Part shown: positions 25,926 to 34,655 of the stretch, one piece after another
How the letters are laid out: each line of letters opens with the position of its first letter
Position numbering within the stretch: the stretch's first letter is position 1
Source: Chloroflexota bacterium
GTDB lineage: Bacteria; Chloroflexota; Dehalococcoidia; Lucifugimonadales; Lucifugimonadaceae
NCBI GenBank assembly: GCA_002730555.1
Contig: PCAM01000006.1
Span: forward strand, 62,001-126,000
Direction of reading: 5' to 3'
DNA length: 64,000 bases
Notes under the pieces: generated by a model
What the model was told of the DNA's origin: nothing
The model's database searches: none
Seen by the model: the letters and a program-made list of their open reading frames with translations, nothing else
Made by a program: the position numbers and the translations under genes

Positions 25926-27221
25926 CTACAGACGCCGGATGTGGCGGTCGATCACAAGGAACCAGGTGCCCGTGAAAAGAAGTCCAGCGCCAGCGGCCAC
26001 CGATGCGACACGGATGTCCCAGATATCCGAAAGCTGAGCGAACAGCAGGATGCCTATCGGCATAAACCCGAAGTTCATCATCCAGATACCTGAAATTCGC
26101 CCCCGGTACTCGTCGTCCACGACCTCCATCAAAAGGGCATTGTTCAGCGAGCGCCGTCCGGCGTCGGCGAGTCCCATGAAGAACAGGAACACGAAGGCCG
26201 ACGCGAGTACCGGCGCCACGCCGAGGCCGACAACAGCAACCCCTGATAGCAGGGTCGAACCTATGAGCCAAAGCCCCCTGTGTGCGCCTCGCTTCAAACC
26301 GGCGATGAAGAGCGATCCCAGGAAAGCGCCCGCGCCAAACACGGCGAGCAGCCAGCCAACCGTTTGTGGGCCTCCGGCCTCAATGGTCTTTCCGAATATG
26401 TCGTCAACGTAGGCGGGCAGGAAGTTCCGGGCGGCGTTCGCGAACATGGTCGTCCCGAGTGCGATTAGCAGGAGTCCGATGACCGTCCGGTTTCGGGCCG
26501 CGTAGCCCAGTGCGTCTATGAGATCGCCCAGGACGTTGCGCCGCTTTCCGGCGGCGATCACTGAAGGCAACATGGCGCTGAATATCAACGAAGCAGCATT
26601 GAAAGCGAGGATCGTGTCGTAGGTAACGCCCGGCCCCGCCCACGCGTAAATCATGCCGCCAATCGCCGGCGCGCCGAGCGTCATGAGTGACATGCCCATG
26701 CCGTTCAGGGCCAGCGCGTTCGCCATCAGGTTGTCGCCGACAATCCCCGGGATGATCGACTGCCGAGCCGGCATCAGGAAGGAGAAGAGCGTGCCCTGGA
26801 ATATCGACGCCACGAGCAGGTACCAGATCGTGATGGAGTCGGTATGGATGGCCGTCGCGATCACGGCGGCGTTGCCTACCATCCCGAGCTGGCCGATCTG
26901 GATCATCCGTTTACGATCAATACGGTCGGCGACCACCCCCCCAAACATTCCGAAGATCAACATCGGCGGAGCGAAGCCGATCGAGATCAGGCCGATCATC
27001 TGATAGGAACCCGTTAGGTCCCACGCCAAAAGGCCGCGGGCGACCATCTGCATATTCATGCCGCCCATCATCAACAACATGGAAAGCCAGAGGGCGCGGA
27101 AGTGCGGGTTGGAGAGGGACTGGAATGTCCTCCGCCAGTAGCCCTCAGCGACCACCACTTCGGGTGCTACACGCGGTGTCTCGTCAGCGCTCGCTCTCCC
27201 GTCGCGGCAATCTATGGCCAA
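25926..27221 (-). CDS. MFS exporter, first of three tandem paralogues by coordinate
   Basis: 431-residue major facilitator of the EntS/MFS_3 type with twelve helices. The helix 2-3 loop reads GGVVADRIDRKRMIQIG, and VVDDEYRGRISGIWMM before helix 11 is typical of this subfamily. FSFLMPARQSIIPGIVGDN near residue 155 is a second family mark. It is the most divergent of the three tandem copies, with a shorter N-terminal leader. The three are co-oriented with gaps of about 50-65 bp and were probably duplicated in place. Members export siderophores, macrolides or other small molecules; none can be assigned here. Confidence 0.9.
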   Translation of the reverse strand: MAIDCRDGRASADETPRVAPEVVVAEGYWRRTFQSLSNPHFRALWLSMLLMMGGMNMQMVARGLLAWDLTGSYQMIGLISIGFAPPMLIFGMFGGVVADRIDRKRMIQIGQLGMVGNAAVIATAIHTDSITIWYLLVASIFQGTLFSFLMPARQSIIPGIVGDNLMANALALNGMGMSLMTLGAPAIGGMIYAWAGPGVTYDTILAFNAASLIFSAMLPSVIAAGKRRNVLGDLIDALGYAARNRTVIGLLLIALGTTMFANAARNFLPAYVDDIFGKTIEAGGPQTVGWLLAVFGAGAFLGSLFIAGLKRGAHRGLWLIGSTLLSGVAVVGLGVAPVLASAFVFLFFMGLADAGRRSLNNALLMEVVDDEYRGRISGIWMMNFGFMPIGILLFAQLSDIWDIRVASVAAGAGLLFTGTWFLVIDRHIRRL

Positions 27222-27269
27222 GCGTTACCGCTCCTGATATCGCGTGGTCGGGCGTCGGTGGATTCGCCC

Positions 27270-28643
27270 TTATCCATACCGTCTGAGGCCTTTCATGGTC
27301 GCCACAAAGAAGAAACCGGAAGCGAGGAGCAGGATGCCGAGACCCAACATCGCGGTCTCGGCGCCGAAGGCCTGCATGGCGATTCCGAGCGGTAGCATCC
27401 CGAGCGCCACAACGGAGAATGACATCATGAAGAGGCTGGCCACGTGCGCCCGATGCTCGTCGTCCGTAAGTTCCATCGATAGTGCCTGCCCAAGGGCGAA
27501 TCGGCCCACTTCAGCAAATCCGACTGGGATCATCAAAACCAGGCCGATCCAGTAGATGGGAAGGCTGGCGAAGAGCACAAACGCCACGCCGGATATCAGT
27601 GAACTCGCCAGAAGGATCAGGCCGCGCCGTTGTCCGCGTCTCAGGTTCGCGATACCGAGGGCGCCGACAAGCGAACCAACGCCGACCACCCCTACGAGCA
27701 GCCCGGTCTCGACCTCCGATGCGCCGTAGATGTCGATAGCAATCGGCGGCAACATCATCCTGAACGGCATCGTCAGCAGCGCGGCGATGCCCGAAAAGAC
27801 CATGACCTGCATAAGGGTCCCGCGTGTGGCGACATGCCGGAACCCTTCAGTCCAACTGGCCAAGACCGATCTTCGCGGCGCGTTCGGGTTCGGAGGGAAT
27901 TTCGAGATCATTCCGGTGACGATCACCGCCAGGACATTCAGCCCGGCTACCACCAGGTACACGCCCTCGGGACCGAACTGCCAGTACAGAACGCCACCGA
28001 TCGCCGGCGCTGCCATTGCGGTGAGGCTCATGGCGGCGGCGTTGAGCGACATAGCATTGGACATCAATTCCGTGCCGACCATCTTGGGAATCATCACCTG
28101 GCGGACCGGCATCATGAAGGAGAACAGCCCCCCCTGGATGATCGAAGCGATGAGCATGTGCTGCCAGATAAGCGTGCCGGTCAGGAGCAATACCGCGATG
28201 GCCCCCGCGAGCACCACCTGACCAACCTGCACCAACTGGATCATGAAGCGGCCTTCCATACGGATCGAGACGACCGGTGCCACGACTGATCCGATGAGCA
28301 TCGCCGGGCCAAATCCAACACCGACGATTCCCGTCAACAGGAAGTTCTCATCGGTGATGACAAACACCAGGACGCCGCGTGCGAAGAACTGCATCTGTGT
28401 GCCGCTCATACCGGAGATCATGCCGAACCACAGGAAGAGGAAGTCACGACTACGCAGCGACTCAAAGGTGCGGCCCAGTACTCGACTGAGTCCGCTTCCC
28501 GAGTGCGCGCCGGTCACTGCGATAGTCGTTCCCGCGGCCACAGACGCGCCGGTCGGCGCAGGATTCGGTGACTCGCGGTCGGGTAGACGGGCCTCGTCGC
28601 CAAACGCAACCCTATGTCCAGAATCCGGTTCGGAAGCTGCCAT
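27270..28643 (-). CDS. MFS exporter, middle of three tandem paralogues
   Basis: 457-residue EntS/MFS_3-type transporter. A polar leader of about 60 residues rich in Ala, Ser and Pro precedes helix 1; it begins MAASEP as in the next copy upstream. Subfamily marks are FSFMMPVRQVMIPKMVG and LTDDEHRAHVASLFMMS. The helix 2-3 loop has lost the usual DR pair (APVVSIRMEGRFMIQL), which is unusual for the family and might change gating. A GGGAGGATGA ribosome binding site precedes the ATG, and the last copy has a similar GAGGATGA site. It is clearly a recent duplicate of the 28708-30078 gene. Function is unknown. Confidence 0.9.
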   Translation of the reverse strand: MAASEPDSGHRVAFGDEARLPDRESPNPAPTGASVAAGTTIAVTGAHSGSGLSRVLGRTFESLRSRDFLFLWFGMISGMSGTQMQFFARGVLVFVITDENFLLTGIVGVGFGPAMLIGSVVAPVVSIRMEGRFMIQLVQVGQVVLAGAIAVLLLTGTLIWQHMLIASIIQGGLFSFMMPVRQVMIPKMVGTELMSNAMSLNAAAMSLTAMAAPAIGGVLYWQFGPEGVYLVVAGLNVLAVIVTGMISKFPPNPNAPRRSVLASWTEGFRHVATRGTLMQVMVFSGIAALLTMPFRMMLPPIAIDIYGASEVETGLLVGVVGVGSLVGALGIANLRRGQRRGLILLASSLISGVAFVLFASLPIYWIGLVLMIPVGFAEVGRFALGQALSMELTDDEHRAHVASLFMMSFSVVALGMLPLGIAMQAFGAETAMLGLGILLLASGFFFVATMKGLRRYG

Positions 28644-28707
28644 TCATCCTCCCGGCCGGGGCACGTCGCCCCCGGCATATCCTACTCGACCGTAGTCAGG
28701 CTCTGAC

Positions 28708-30078
28708 TCAGCCGAGTTGGCGCAATCGTCGCATAAACCCTAAGGACAATACGCTCGCCGTCAACAAAATAAGGCCGAGTACGAACAAAGTACGCTCGGC
28801 GCCGAACAGTTCCATGGCCAGCGACACAGGCAGAATTCCGAGCGGCATGAGCCCGAAGGTCATTTGGAAAAGGCTTGCCACCCGGGCGCGGTGTTCGTCG
28901 TCGCTCAACTCCATCGAAAGCGCCTGCCCGAGAGCGAACCGGCCGGCCTCTCCGATGCCCATAAAGATCATGACGATGATTCCGATCCAGTAGATCGGCA
29001 GTCCTGCGAACACGACCAACCCAAACGCCGAGACAAACGCCGACCCCATCAGTACCAGGCCGCGTCTCTGGCCCTGGCGCATGGCCGCTATCGCAAGCGC
29101 CCCCACCAGAGAACCAACGCCCATGACGGCCACCAGCACGCCGGTCTTGAACTCTGACGCTTCAAACACGTCGCTCGATATGGCCGGGAGCAGCATCCTG
29201 AACGGCATCGACAGAATGGTTCCGAGGGCGACAAAAACTATCACGGACATCAACGTCCGGTTTCGCCGTACGTAAGTGAAACCTTCAGCAGTGTTGGAGA
29301 GGATGGAGCGGCGCGGGGCGTTAGGGTCCGGCGGGAACTTCGGCAGTATGCCAGTTAAACCGATGGCGGTCAGGTTCAGGCCGCACACGATGAAGTACAC
29401 GCCGTCAGCCCCGATTAATCCGTATAGGATGCCGCCCACCGCCGGCGCCGCCATCGCGGTAAAGCTCATCGCAGCGGAGTTGAGCGACATGGCGTTGGAC
29501 ATAAGGTTCTTCCCGACGATCATCGGGATCACGACCTGCCGGGCCGGCATCATGAAAGCGAATATCCCGCCCTGGAGGACGGACGCAATCAGGATGTGCT
29601 GCCAGATGATCAGGTCCGTGAGGACGAGGAGTCCTATCGAGAGCGCCAGCAACACTTGTCCGAACTGAGTGGCCTGGATTATGGACCGCCGCTCAAACCG
29701 CTCGGTGAGCGTCCCGCTGACAACGGAACCGATCAGCATCGCCGGGGCAAAACCCGCGCTGACGATGCCCGTCAGTGCGTACGAGCCGGTGATCTCATAG
29801 ATCAGGATGCCGCGCGCCAGCATCTGCATCTGCGTACCGCTCATGCCGGTCATCATGCTCAGCCACAGGAAGCGGTAGTCCCGATTCCCGAGCGATTCAA
29901 ATGTGCGGCCGAGCAAACGGGACGCACCGCTTTTGTGTGCGACGCGCACCGGATCGGCGTTCACCCCTCCGGGAAGCGATGCCCCGGGAGGGGCCGAGTT
30001 GACGGACCCGCGGTCAGGCGGTAGGGCATCGTCGGTAGCAGACGCCCTTCGTCCAGGGGGTGGTTCGGAAGCAGCCAT
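28708..30078 (-). CDS. MFS exporter, promoter-proximal of three tandem paralogues
   Basis: 456-residue EntS/MFS_3-type transporter. A 60-residue polar leader (MAASEPPPGRRASATDD and on) precedes the conserved GRTFESLGNRDYRFLWLSMM. The helix 2-3 loop reads SGTLTERFERRSII. FAFMMPARQVVIPMIVGKN and LSDDEHRARVASLFQM are shared with the middle copy, and overall resemblance to it is high along the whole length. It is first in the direction of transcription and is probably co-transcribed with the next two. The region upstream, 30079-30420, must hold the promoter. The substrate is unknown. Confidence 0.9.
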   Translation of the reverse strand: MAASEPPPGRRASATDDALPPDRGSVNSAPPGASLPGGVNADPVRVAHKSGASRLLGRTFESLGNRDYRFLWLSMMTGMSGTQMQMLARGILIYEITGSYALTGIVSAGFAPAMLIGSVVSGTLTERFERRSIIQATQFGQVLLALSIGLLVLTDLIIWQHILIASVLQGGIFAFMMPARQVVIPMIVGKNLMSNAMSLNSAAMSFTAMAAPAVGGILYGLIGADGVYFIVCGLNLTAIGLTGILPKFPPDPNAPRRSILSNTAEGFTYVRRNRTLMSVIVFVALGTILSMPFRMLLPAISSDVFEASEFKTGVLVAVMGVGSLVGALAIAAMRQGQRRGLVLMGSAFVSAFGLVVFAGLPIYWIGIIVMIFMGIGEAGRFALGQALSMELSDDEHRARVASLFQMTFGLMPLGILPVSLAMELFGAERTLFVLGLILLTASVLSLGFMRRLRQLG

Positions 30079-30420
30079 TCATCCTCACAGAAAGGATGGT
30101 CTCCGGTTCGCGCCGCGCTCCATAATTGGAGTTCGGTCGAACCACCCGTGGAGGTTTGATGACACTGGCGCGGGCGGAAATACAAATCGTCACGCTCGCA
30201 TACGATCAGCGAGGTCGTGGGCGATGGAGATCACCATTTGATCGAAGCGGAGTATATACCTGTCGAGGTGTGAGATTATTGCAGAAATAGCCGGGGCTTC
30301 CGTACGCGAAGGCCACCCGCCGATACAATTCGCAGGCCACCCGCAGGACAGCCGTCGGAATCAACGCCGACATACCTTCAAACACGCCCGATCGCGCTCG
30401 CCAACAACCAGAGGAGACCA
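30079..30420. other. Divergent intergenic region
   Basis: About 340 bases between the MFS triplet (minus) and the PLP enzyme (plus), expected to contain both promoters. A 43-codon ORF at 30159 with a fair GGAGG site gives an Arg-rich product without family resemblance, so I do not call it. A GAGGAG site at about 30410-30415 serves the plus-strand gene. No RNA structure is recognised. Confidence 0.45.
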
Positions 30421-31386
30421 TTGCTGGAACCGCCAAACCTGAAAGATGTGATCGACGCTGGTCGCCGAATTGCGCCTTACATCCACCGGACCCCAATACG
30501 ACAGTACCCGGCGTTAGGCCGCCTCGTCGGCCCGGGAACCGAGCTCTGGGTCAAGCATGAGAACTACCAGGTCCTCGGTTCGTTCAAACCCCGTGGCGGC
30601 ATCAATCTCGTATCGCAACTGGGGTCGGATGAGCAATCCCGCGGTCTCGTTGCCGCATCCACCGGGAACCACGGTCAATCAGTGGCGTTCGCCGGGAAAA
30701 CATTCGGGGCTTCTGTGACCATCGTCGTTCCAAACGTGGCAAACCCGGGGAAACTCCAGTCAATGAAGGACCTGGGCGCGACGGTCATCCAGCACGGGGA
30801 TCTGTTTGACGAATCCCATGATTTCTCTATACAGATGGCCGCCGACAACGGCGCCCGTCACGTCCATTCGGCCAATGAGCCGGATCTGATCGCCGGCGTT
30901 GGGACCTACTCCCTAGAGATCTTCGAGGATCTGGCGGACATCGATGTCATGATCGTACCGGTCGGCGCGGGAAGCGGGGCCTCCGGAGCGGCGATCGTCA
31001 CGGACGCGGTGTCGCCTTCCACGGAGGTGATCGTCGTTCAGGCGGAGGCCGCGCCGTCGGCTTTCCGTTCATGGGAGAGTGACACGTTAATCGAGGCGCC
31101 GATGGCCACGGCGGCGGAGGGGCTGGCGACGGCGCATTCTTATGAACTGCCGATCGGCATCCTGCGGGAGCGCGTGAATACCTTCGTCCTGGTGTCCGAA
31201 GAGGAGATCAGACAGGCGATCGTGAGCTACCTGGAGCACGCCCGGACGCTGGTGGAGGGCGCCGGAGCGGTTTCGCTGGCGGCCGCCATCAAGCTGAAGG
31301 ACCGCCTGGCAGGCAAACGCGTGGTGGTGGTGGCGAGCGGCGGAAACCTGTCGATGGCGCACCTGCGCGAGGCGTTGGCGGGATAG
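30421..31386 (+). CDS. Threonine/serine dehydratase-like PLP enzyme
   Basis: 321-residue fold-type II PLP enzyme. The Schiff-base Lys is in LGSFKPRGGINL near residue 56, the phosphate-binding loop is in ASTGNHGQSVAFAG near 80, and a glycine loop, VVVASGGNLSMAH, ends the protein. It has no ACT regulatory domain, so it matches catabolic threonine dehydratases, serine racemases or hydroxyaspartate dehydratases rather than the feedback-regulated IlvA. Translation starts at TTG, six bases after an AGAGGAG ribosome binding site. It stands alone on the plus strand. The likely product is a 2-oxoacid plus ammonia; the exact amino acid is undecided. Confidence 0.9.
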   Translation: MLEPPNLKDVIDAGRRIAPYIHRTPIRQYPALGRLVGPGTELWVKHENYQVLGSFKPRGGINLVSQLGSDEQSRGLVAASTGNHGQSVAFAGKTFGASVTIVVPNVANPGKLQSMKDLGATVIQHGDLFDESHDFSIQMAADNGARHVHSANEPDLIAGVGTYSLEIFEDLADIDVMIVPVGAGSGASGAAIVTDAVSPSTEVIVVQAEAAPSAFRSWESDTLIEAPMATAAEGLATAHSYELPIGILRERVNTFVLVSEEEIRQAIVSYLEHARTLVEGAGAVSLAAAIKLKDRLAGKRVVVVASGGNLSMAHLREALAG

Positions 31387-31439
31387 TCGTCGGATGGTCG
31401 ATGTGTCATGGGTGTAGGTTCGGATTGGATCCACCTGAG

Positions 31440-31457
31440 GGCGGGCCGTTGCCCGCC
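31440..31457. terminator. GC-rich hairpin GGCGGGC-CGTT-GCCCGCC between convergent genes
   Basis: A perfect 7-bp stem with a 4-base loop lies between the stops of the PLP gene and the convergent hypothetical gene. There is no T-run, so it may act with Rho or be a dispersed repeat. A near-identical hairpin sits at 42139-42158, also between convergent genes. Confidence 0.5.
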
Positions 31458-31478
31458 AATATGATTGCTCAACCGTAC

Positions 31479-32249
31479 TTACGCGTTCGTGCGCTCGATG
31501 TCCTCGTCCAGCGCTTTCACCCGCAGGTAATCCTCGCGGTACAGCGCGTACGCTCGCTCCAGGTAAAGCTGGGCAAGCTGCCCGCCGATCTCTGACTTGT
31601 CCAAAGCGGCGTCGATTAACCGGTCGATATTCCGGTTTTCGGCGACGTGAAAAGCGATGGCCCGCATATGCGCCGTCGCCTCGCCCGCGGTCTCTTCATC
31701 CCCGCCCTCGGCGGCAAACCTGAGGCGGCCGGTGAGCTTGGTCAACTCGCCCAGCTGATCGGCCTCACTCATCATTTCATACACCACGTTGTCCACGGCG
31801 TAGTCGGTCGGCGCAACCGTTTCCGCGGATCCAGCCGAATCGCCCGCCCCCCCGAGTTCGGGATTGGACGGGGCGCCGATACGGTATCGGTCGCCGTACT
31901 CGCTCAGAATCTCGCCAATGACGCCCATCATGTTCGCCGCGTCCGCAAGCGGTCGATTCCCGGCGAAGATCAAGTCGTCTCCCCGTTCCTCTGCCACCGA
32001 TAAGAGGTACTCGTAACTCTCAACGGATTCCGGGGCAGGGGGGAATGCGAACGCAGAAAGGTCCGCCTCGCCGCCCATCGGCATCTGGCCCGCCAGGAAC
32101 GGCGGGATGTATTTCTGAAGATCCACGCTGACCGGGAGCAGGATCAGGTAGGTCGCAGCGACCGAGTCCGGGTTGGCGTTATCCCTGAAGTACACCAGAG
32201 CGTGACCGCGGGGGGAGTTAGCGTCTCCGCGTTCAAATGTTAGATCCAT
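31479..32249 (-). CDS. Hypothetical protein, 256 residues
   Basis: I do not recognise this family. The ORF track start at 32378 adds 43 residues; the ATG at 32249 (MDLTFERGDANSPRGH) has an AGAGG site upstream and is preferred. The N-terminal 65 residues look beta-rich (GHALVYFRD, VAATYLILLPVSVDLQKYIPPFL). The middle is charged and helical, and the last 110 residues are strongly helical with AEGGDEETAGEATAHMRAIA and EDYLRVKALDEDIERT. There is no membrane segment or catalytic motif. It is probably cytoplasmic. Gene context (a PLP enzyme and pyrD) gives no clue. Confidence 0.7.
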   Translation of the reverse strand: MDLTFERGDANSPRGHALVYFRDNANPDSVAATYLILLPVSVDLQKYIPPFLAGQMPMGGEADLSAFAFPPAPESVESYEYLLSVAEERGDDLIFAGNRPLADAANMMGVIGEILSEYGDRYRIGAPSNPELGGAGDSAGSAETVAPTDYAVDNVVYEMMSEADQLGELTKLTGRLRFAAEGGDEETAGEATAHMRAIAFHVAENRNIDRLIDAALDKSEIGGQLAQLYLERAYALYREDYLRVKALDEDIERTNA

Positions 32250-32433
32250 CGGTCTGTCGCCTCTTGGTTCTTTAGAAACGGCGTATGTGATGTCGGACTT
32301 CGGTGGCCCTGGTTGCAATCCGCCGTGTACTCTCCGGTCTGTATCGTATACCCGCACCGATTTACTCACGAGCCGCAAACCCTGTTTCCAGCATCCTGTA
32401 TTTCAGGGGTAGAAGGGCCGGACCTCAGACCAT

Positions 32434-33459
32434 ATGGGCCTGTACAGCACACTCGCAAGACCGTTGCTCTTCCGATTCCCGCCGGAAACGGCGCACGGGT
32501 TCGGTGATTTCGCACTTCGCATTTCCCCCCTCTGGTCGGTGCTGCGGCCGATGCTATCGGCCCGGGATCAACGACTTGAGACCACCGTCGCCAGCATCAA
32601 GTTTCCCAACCCAGTTGGTGTCGCCGCAGGCCTGGACAAGGACTGCCGCTTTCTGTCGGGACTTCTGGACATCGGGTTCGGGTTCGCCACCGGCGGGACG
32701 GTGACGCGGGACGCACGGCCGGGAAACGCTCAGCCGCGTGTGGTCCGAGAGCCCGGGCAGCGGGCGCTCCTCAACGCCTTGGGTTTCCCCGGCGAGGGAC
32801 TGGACGCCGCCGAATCACGGCTTCGTGGGCTATCCGAGCGGAGACGGTCTCAGATCATGGTAAGCATCTCCGGGACCGGGGTGGCGGACATCGCCGAGTG
32901 CCATCGACGCCTCCAACCGCTCGTGACCGGCATCGAGGTGAACGTGTCCAGCCCGAATACCGTCGGTTTGCGCACCTTCCACCAGCCGGAAAATCTGGAG
33001 CGGCTGGTGTCGGCGCTGGTCGCCCAGCGAGATCGGCCGCTCTTTGTGAAGCTGCCGTCGTGGCGCTCAGATGAGGAGCGGGACGAGATGATGCCGATGG
33101 CGCAGACATCGTTGGACGCCGGAGCGGACGGGCTGGTTGTTGCGAATACGCATCCGGTTGTGGACGATCGGCTGGCCGTCGGGCGCGGCGGTTTCTCAGG
33201 AGCGCCGATCCTCGACGATACGGTGCGGATGGTTGCCGATGCGCGGGGTGAGATGGGGAATAATTTTGGACTGATCGCGTGCGGAGGTGTTGGTACGGCC
33301 GATCAGGTCTGGCGACTGATGGAGGCAGGGGCGTCAGCGGTCCAGCTTTACACGTCCTTCATCTACGAGGGTCCAGGGTTGCCGGGGCGTATCAATCGGG
33401 ATCTGGTGGAACGGATGGATGTTGATGGCGTGAGCGGTCTGCCGGGGGTCGGTGGGTAA
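32434..33459 (+). CDS. pyrD: Dihydroorotate dehydrogenase, class 2
   Basis: 341-residue FMN enzyme of pyrimidine synthesis, oxidising dihydroorotate to orotate with a membrane quinone as acceptor. The class 2 N-terminal helical domain (LARPLLFRFPPETAHGFGDF) that docks on the membrane is present. Flavin and substrate segments are NPVGVAAGLDKDC, LLNALGFPGEG, NVSSPNTVGLRTFH with the class 2 catalytic Ser, and VKLPSWRSDEE. Late GLIACGGVGTADQVW and QLYTSFIYEGPG bind the FMN phosphate. Length is normal. No clear ribosome binding site precedes the ATG. It depends on quinone, a link to the menaquinone question raised by the decayed mqn cluster. Confidence 0.95.
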   Translation: MGLYSTLARPLLFRFPPETAHGFGDFALRISPLWSVLRPMLSARDQRLETTVASIKFPNPVGVAAGLDKDCRFLSGLLDIGFGFATGGTVTRDARPGNAQPRVVREPGQRALLNALGFPGEGLDAAESRLRGLSERRRSQIMVSISGTGVADIAECHRRLQPLVTGIEVNVSSPNTVGLRTFHQPENLERLVSALVAQRDRPLFVKLPSWRSDEERDEMMPMAQTSLDAGADGLVVANTHPVVDDRLAVGRGGFSGAPILDDTVRMVADARGEMGNNFGLIACGGVGTADQVWRLMEAGASAVQLYTSFIYEGPGLPGRINRDLVERMDVDGVSGLPGVGG

Positions 33460-33532
33460 ATTCAGTCCGGATCTGTTGGCGCAGGCTGAAAGTCGTCGTC
33501 ACTATTGGCGGGATGAACTTAATTCGCCGTTT

Positions 33533-33569
33533 CCCCCTCTCCCGAGCGGGAGAAGGTCGGGGTGAGGGA
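33533..33569 (+). repeat. Dispersed palindromic repeat, copy 2
   Basis: CCCCCTCTCCCGAGCGGGAGAAGG followed by GGGGTGAGGGA, the same plan as the copy at 6634. It lies between the convergent ends of pyrD and the ribokinase gene. Confidence 0.6.
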
Positions 33570-33652
33570 TCCAGGGACGAATCCCAATGTTCCTGCGGGC
33601 GGGCGCAACGGAGCACCACCCGGTCCTTCGACCGCCTCAAATAATTTCTCCC

Positions 33653-34609
33653 TTACGCGTTCACGGTCGCCAGCAGCTTCTCGATCTCGGAGCGCGTGCC
33701 CATCGATTCCTGTGCGCCCTCGTTCGACACCGCTACGGCGCCGCTCGCCATGGCGAGCCATACGGCGTCACGGATGCCCTTGCCCTCGGTCAGGCCAACG
33801 GCGAGCGCGGCGTTGAAGGCGTCCCCTGCGGCCACGGTCGCAACTGGTGTCACCTTGAAGGGTGGAAAGTAGCCCTCGAACTCCGAAGATGCAACATAAG
33901 CGCCGTCCTCCCCGAGTTTAACCACGGCGACCGGTGTTCCCTGTTTTCGCAGCTCCAGCGCCGCCTTTTCGGCCGATTTCACGTCGCTAACCTTGACCCC
34001 CGTCAACGATTCCGCTTCATGCTGATTCGGTGTGATCACGTGCGCCAGGCTCAAGAAGCCATCCGGCTGGTTATCCCGCACAGGAGCGGGATCCAACACC
34101 ACCGTCACTCCGGCATCGCGGGCCGCACGCATGCAATCCAGCGTCACGTCGAGCGATATCTCCTGCTGTGTCAGCAGTACGGACATTCCTCGCACGATTC
34201 CGCTGAAGTCCTCCACCTGCTTCTCGCCGCAGGTGGCGTTAGCGCCGTAAACCGGGAGCACATAGTTCTCGGCGCTATCGTCGATGAAGATCAGCGCCAC
34301 CCCGGACGATTGAGACGGATCAATCCGTGTGAACTCGCAGTCGATCCCTTCCGCATTCATACTCGACAGGAGTTCCCGACCAAATGAATCGTCTCCGACT
34401 TGTCCGATCATCACCGCCGTACCCGGGTCACGGGCGAGCCTTGCGACGCCGACGGCCTGGTTGGCGCCTTTGCCCCCGCCTCCGGTCGAAAAGCTGCGGC
34501 CCTCAAACGTCTCGCCCGGGTGCGGGAGCCGCTCTCCCTGAATGAACAGGTCCATGTTGAGGCCACCGACTATGGCGATCTTGCCTCCGGGTCTGGTTTC
34601 GAGCGTCAT
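33653..34609 (-). CDS. rbsK: Ribokinase (PfkB family)
   Basis: 318-residue sugar kinase phosphorylating ribose, or a similar free sugar, at O5 with ATP. Family marks are IVGGLNMDLFIQGERLPHPG at the start, FSTGGGGKGANQAVGVARL near residue 40, and the catalytic region ATVAAGDAFNAALAVGL with the base Asp near 258. The last signature reads VAAGDAF where ribokinases usually have TGAGDTF, a tolerated variant. Length is normal. No transporter or isomerase lies next to it. A Cof-type phosphatase gene lies 46 bp upstream on the same strand, so the two may be co-transcribed. Specificity for ribose rather than another sugar or nucleoside is not certain. Confidence 0.88.
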   Translation of the reverse strand: MTLETRPGGKIAIVGGLNMDLFIQGERLPHPGETFEGRSFSTGGGGKGANQAVGVARLARDPGTAVMIGQVGDDSFGRELLSSMNAEGIDCEFTRIDPSQSSGVALIFIDDSAENYVLPVYGANATCGEKQVEDFSGIVRGMSVLLTQQEISLDVTLDCMRAARDAGVTVVLDPAPVRDNQPDGFLSLAHVITPNQHEAESLTGVKVSDVKSAEKAALELRKQGTPVAVVKLGEDGAYVASSEFEGYFPPFKVTPVATVAAGDAFNAALAVGLTEGKGIRDAVWLAMASGAVAVSNEGAQESMGTRSEIEKLLATVNA

Positions 34610-34655
34610 CCAGTCACCAGTCCTTCAACTATTGCGTTATCCAGCATATCCCCGG

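Noticed and set aside
30159-30290. 43-codon ORF with a GGAGG site
   Set aside because: The Arg-rich product has no family resemblance and lies in a divergent promoter region.
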